Shown here: positions 8,882 to 11,215 of the stretch, one piece after another | Numbering within the stretch: the first letter of the stretch is position 1 | How the letters are laid out: the number at the start of each line of letters is the position of its first letter | NCBI GenBank assembly: GCA_023390985.1 | Contig: JAEWBU010000256.1 | Span: 1 to 11,215, forward strand | Source of the DNA: Pseudomonadota bacterium | GTDB lineage: Bacteria > Pseudomonadota > Gammaproteobacteria > Burkholderiales > Burkholderiaceae_C | Direction: 5' to 3' | DNA: 11,215 nucleotides | The notes under the pieces: generated by a model | Told to the model about the DNA's origin: nothing | Seen by the model: the letters and a program-made list of their open reading frames with translations, nothing else | Database searches by the model: none | Translations under genes and position numbers: made by a program

Positions 8882-9960
8882 GTGCCGAGAACCGCATCCG
8901 CCTTTCACTGCGGCGGCCCGCGTTCACGCTGGACATGGACCTCGCGCTGCCGCCGCGTGGCATCACCGTGCTGTTCGGGCCGTCCGGCTCCGGCAAGACC
9001 ACGGTGCTGCGCTGCGTGGCGGGCCTCGAGCGCGCGCGCGGCGAAGTCCGCGTTTCGGGGCGCACGTGGCAGGACGACGCGCTCGGCGAATTCCTGCCGA
9101 CCGCGCGCCGGCCGCTCGGCTACGTCTTCCAGGAACCGAGCCTGTTCCCGCACCTCAGCGTGGCGGGCAACCTGCATTACGCGCAGCGCCGCGCGCGCGG
9201 CGCGAACGCCATCTCGCTGGACCGCGCGGTGGAGCTGCTGGGCATAGGCGGACTGCTGCAGCGCTCGACCACCGACCTCTCCGGCGGCGAACGCCAGCGC
9301 GTCGCCATCGCGCGCGCCCTCGCCACCCAGCCCGAGCTGCTGCTGCTCGACGAGCCGCTGGCCTCGCTCGATCCCGCGCGCCGGCGCGAACTGCTGCCCT
9401 GGCTGGAGCACCTGCGCGACGGCCTCGGCATTCCCATGCTGTACGTCACGCACTCGGCCGACGAGATGGCGCGGCTGGCGGACACCGTGGTGCTGATGGA
9501 CGGGGGCCGCGTCGTCGCCAGCGGCCCGCCGGCCGAGACCCTCGCGCGCCTGGACCTGCCGCTCGCGCGCGACGAGGACGCCGGCGCGGTGCTGCAGGGC
9601 GTCATCGCGCAGATCGACGCGGCCTGGCACCTGGCGCGCGTCGACATCAGCGGCGGCTCGCTCTGGCTGCGCGACGACGGCCTGCGCGAAGGCGAGCGCG
9701 TACGTGTGCGCGTACTCGCACGCGAAGTGAGCCTGGCCCTGGAGGCGCCGGTGCCCGGCACGGCCAGCGTCCAGAACGTGCTGGGCTGCACGGTCGTGGG
9801 CCTGCAGGCAGGACCGCATCCGTCACAGGCGCTGGTGGCGCTCGATTGCGGCGGGCATCGGCTGCTGGCGCGCATCACGGCGCGCGCGGCCGATTCGCTG
9901 GGGCTGGCGGCGGGAACGCGGGTGTTCGCGCAGGTGAAGTCGGTGGGGTTGGTGCGCTGA
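8878..9960 (+). CDS. modC: Molybdate ABC transporter ATP-binding protein
   Basis: ModC is the ATPase that powers molybdate import through ModB. The 360 residues show Walker A GPSGSGKT at 34-41, the Q-loop glutamine at 85, signature LSGGERQ at 134-140, Walker B LLLLDEP at 154-160, the D-loop SLD, and the H-loop histidine at 192. A C-terminal TOBE/Mop-type domain spans about 292-358 (TASVQNVLGCTVVGL and onward), as in other ModC proteins. Length is typical. The start is the ATG that overlaps the modB stop. It is the last gene of the operon and meets tupA tail to tail across palindromic repeat copy 3. In some bacteria this TOBE domain lets molybdate feed back on transport; whether it does here cannot be seen. 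Confidence 0.95.
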   Translation: MSAENRIRLSLRRPAFTLDMDLALPPRGITVLFGPSGSGKTTVLRCVAGLERARGEVRVSGRTWQDDALGEFLPTARRPLGYVFQEPSLFPHLSVAGNLHYAQRRARGANAISLDRAVELLGIGGLLQRSTTDLSGGERQRVAIARALATQPELLLLDEPLASLDPARRRELLPWLEHLRDGLGIPMLYVTHSADEMARLADTVVLMDGGRVVASGPPAETLARLDLPLARDEDAGAVLQGVIAQIDAAWHLARVDISGGSLWLRDDGLREGERVRVRVLAREVSLALEAPVPGTASVQNVLGCTVVGLQAGPHPSQALVALDCGGHRLLARITARAADSLGLAAGTRVFAQVKSVGLVR

Positions 9961-9971
9961 GGGCTGCCTGC

Positions 9972-10057
9972 CGTCATTCCCGCGGAGGCGGGAATCCAGG
10001 GCTTCCGGGTTCGAAGCTGCAGGAAAGCACTGGATCCCCGCCTTCGAGGGGATAACG
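9972..10057. repeat. Palindromic REP/MITE-like element, copy 3, at a convergent gene junction
   Basis: This 86-bp copy has arms at 9972-9999 and 10030-10057 around a 30-bp variable centre. The left arm matches copy 1 exactly over 28 bp. The right arm has decayed: its hairpin reads GAGGGG rather than GCGGGG, and its end is ATAACG rather than ATGACG. It lies between the modC stop (9960) and the tupA stop (10069), so it again sits where two transcripts converge and may end both. Confidence 0.88.
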
Positions 10058-10068
10058 GAATCCGGTGT

Positions 10069-10878
10069 CTACTTCCCGTCCGCGTTCGGAAAGAACAGCT
10101 GCTCCCCACCCACCTTGTACGCCGCGATCGCCTGCTGGCCGGCCGGCGAGACGACCCAGTCGACGAACTTCTGCGCTTCGGCGTTCTTCACGTGCGGATG
10201 CCTGGCCGGGCTCACCGCCATCACGCCGTACTGGTTGAAGAGGCGCTTGTCGCCTTCCACCAGCACGGCCAGGTCGCCGCGGTTCCTGAACGACAGCCAG
10301 GTGCCGCGATCGGTGAGCGCATAGGCATTCGACGACGAGGCGATGTTCAGCGCCGGGCCCATGCCGCAGCCGCATTCCCTGTAGCCGGCGCCCTTGGCGT
10401 TGGCCAGGCCCGCCTGGTTCCAGTAGCGCAGCTCGGCCGCGTGCGTGCCGCTCTTGTCGCCGCGCGAGACGAAGGGCGCATGGGCCGCGGCCAGCTTCTT
10501 CAGGCCTTCGACGATGTCCTTGCCCCGGGTGCCGGCGGGATCGTTCTTCGGGCCGACCAGCACGAAGTCGTTGTACATGACCGGGTAGCGGCGCGGCGCG
10601 AAGCCTTCGGCGACGAACTTCTCCTCGGCCGGCTGGTCGTGCACGAACAGCACGTCGGCGTCGCCGCGGCGCGCCATGTCGATGGCCTGGCCGGTGCCCA
10701 CCGCGACCACCTTGATGTCGATCCCGCTGGCCTTCTTGAACTCCGGCAGCAGGTGGCCGAACAGGCCCGATTGTTCGGTGGACGTGGTCGAGGCCATGGT
10801 AATGGTCTGAGCGGCAGCGGCGCCGGCCAGCGCGGCGAGCGCGAGCACCGCCAACGCGCGGCGGGTGAAGCGGATCAT
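10069..10878 (-). CDS. tupA: Tungstate ABC transporter substrate-binding protein (TupA-like)
   Basis: This 269-residue periplasmic binding protein has an N-terminal signal peptide (RRALAVLALAALAGAAAAQ). TupA-family landmarks are ASTTSTEQSGLF at residues 29-40, VAVGTGQAIDMARRGDADV at 58-76, RYPVMYNDFVLVGPKNDPAG at 97-116, SRGDKSGTHAAEL at 138-150, and YALTDRGTWL at 186-195. TupA binds tungstate very tightly and feeds TupBC. The region usually reading about ETGQGMG is ECGCGMG here (C169, C171), which is unusual. The ATG at 10878 overlaps the upstream ATPase stop (ATGA), and an AAAGGGG ribosome-like site precedes it. This fixes the start although the frame is open further upstream. Tungstate is preferred over molybdate by family; sequence alone cannot prove selectivity. 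Confidence 0.88.
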   Translation of the reverse strand: MIRFTRRALAVLALAALAGAAAAQTITMASTTSTEQSGLFGHLLPEFKKASGIDIKVVAVGTGQAIDMARRGDADVLFVHDQPAEEKFVAEGFAPRRYPVMYNDFVLVGPKNDPAGTRGKDIVEGLKKLAAAHAPFVSRGDKSGTHAAELRYWNQAGLANAKGAGYRECGCGMGPALNIASSSNAYALTDRGTWLSFRNRGDLAVLVEGDKRLFNQYGVMAVSPARHPHVKNAEAQKFVDWVVSPAGQQAIAAYKVGGEQLFFPNADGK

Positions 10879-11215
10879 GCGATTTCCCCTTTGACGAACA
10901 GGTCGGCCTCTCGCGACAGCACGGGCAGCCGCACGCGGTCGAAGAACTGGTCCACCGGCGCGTCGGCCAGCACGCGGCCCTGCTCCAGGTAGATTACACG
11001 GGTGGCCAGGCGCTTGACCTGGCCCAGGTTGTGGCTGGCGAAAACCATCGTCATGCCGGCCAGCGCGAACTCGGCCATCAGCGCCTCGACCTCGCGCTTG
11101 GCGTGCGGGTCCAGGCTGGCGGTGGGTTCGTCGAGCAGCAGCACGCGCGGCTGCAGCGCCCACGCGCGCGCGAGGGCCAGGCGCTGCTGCTGGCCGCCGG
11201 AGAGCACGCGCGCGT
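10875..11215 (-). CDS. tupC: Tungstate-type ABC transporter ATP-binding protein, C-terminal part (truncated by window edge)
   Basis: This is the last 112 residues of an ABC ATPase that enters from the right edge. Visible are signature LSGGQQQR, Walker B VLLLDEP, D-loop ASLD and H-loop histidine (FASHN), then a short C-terminal tail without a TOBE domain, as in compact TupC proteins. Walker A lies off the window. A GTG at 11207 is in frame but falls inside the signature region and is not a real start. Its TGA overlaps the tupA ATG, so the two genes are coupled. The partner permease (tupB) would be expected further upstream, outside the window. The family is certain; the tungstate assignment depends on the adjacent tupA. 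Confidence 0.85.
   Translation of the reverse strand, partial: ARVLSGGQQQRLALARAWALQPRVLLLDEPTASLDPHAKREVEALMAEFALAGMTMVFASHNLGQVKRLATRVIYLEQGRVLADAPVDQFFDRVRLPVLSREADLFVKGEIA

Noticed and set aside
6701..8908. A 735-codon minus-strand frame through modB and modA into modE
   Set aside because: Only the part from the ATG at 7384 is real (the ModE N-terminal part). The rest is antisense to modA and modB.

Overview
The window is a GC-rich, tightly packed bacterial chromosome segment. Its gene content is that of a betaproteobacterium of the order Burkholderiales, probably Comamonadaceae-like. This assignment is an inference from base composition, protein style and a palindromic intergenic repeat often seen in that group. 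Almost everything recognisable concerns molybdenum or tungsten: a molybdenum hydroxylase operon with maturation genes, its presumed regulator, a molybdate importer with its sensor gene, and a tungstate importer.

Layout: (1) 5283 down to 1, minus strand: a five-gene operon in the order small FeS subunit, large molybdopterin subunit, medium FAD subunit, MoxR/CoxD-like AAA+ ATPase, CoxE-like vWA protein (cut by the window edge). The S-L-M order and the AYRGAGR active-site loop mark a form II 'CODH-like' xanthine dehydrogenase-family enzyme, not a proven CO dehydrogenase. (2) 5284-5455: a divergent control region with a CTAGG/CCTAG inverted repeat. (3) 5456-6559, plus: a GAF-PAS-Fis regulator related to AcoR but with no sigma-54 AAA+ module. 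(4) 7384 down to 6654, minus: modE, the molybdate-sensing repressor, broken by an apparent single-base deletion between its two molybdate-binding (TOBE) halves. (5) 7439-9960, plus: modA-modB-modC, read from a short divergent region with a sigma-70-like promoter and a perfect ModE-box-like palindrome over the expected transcription start. (6) 11215 down to 10069, minus: the end of a tungstate ABC ATPase gene (tupC-like) overlapping tupA.

Three copies of an 86-88 bp palindromic element (about 28 bp inverted arms, each with its own hairpin) lie in the window. One sits inside the hydroxylase operon between the MoxR-like and vWA genes. The other two fill the gaps between convergent genes (regulator/modE and modC/tupA), where they may act as bidirectional terminators.

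Taken together: ModABC and the Tup system supply oxyanions for the cofactor, the hydroxylase S/L/M trimer uses molybdopterin, the MoxR/vWA pair probably matures it, and the GAF-Fis protein probably ties expression to a substrate-related signal. No wholly new system is evident. The most notable points are the modE frameshift next to an intact operator, the AAA-less regulator, the placement of the palindromic repeats, and the unknown substrate of the form II enzyme.
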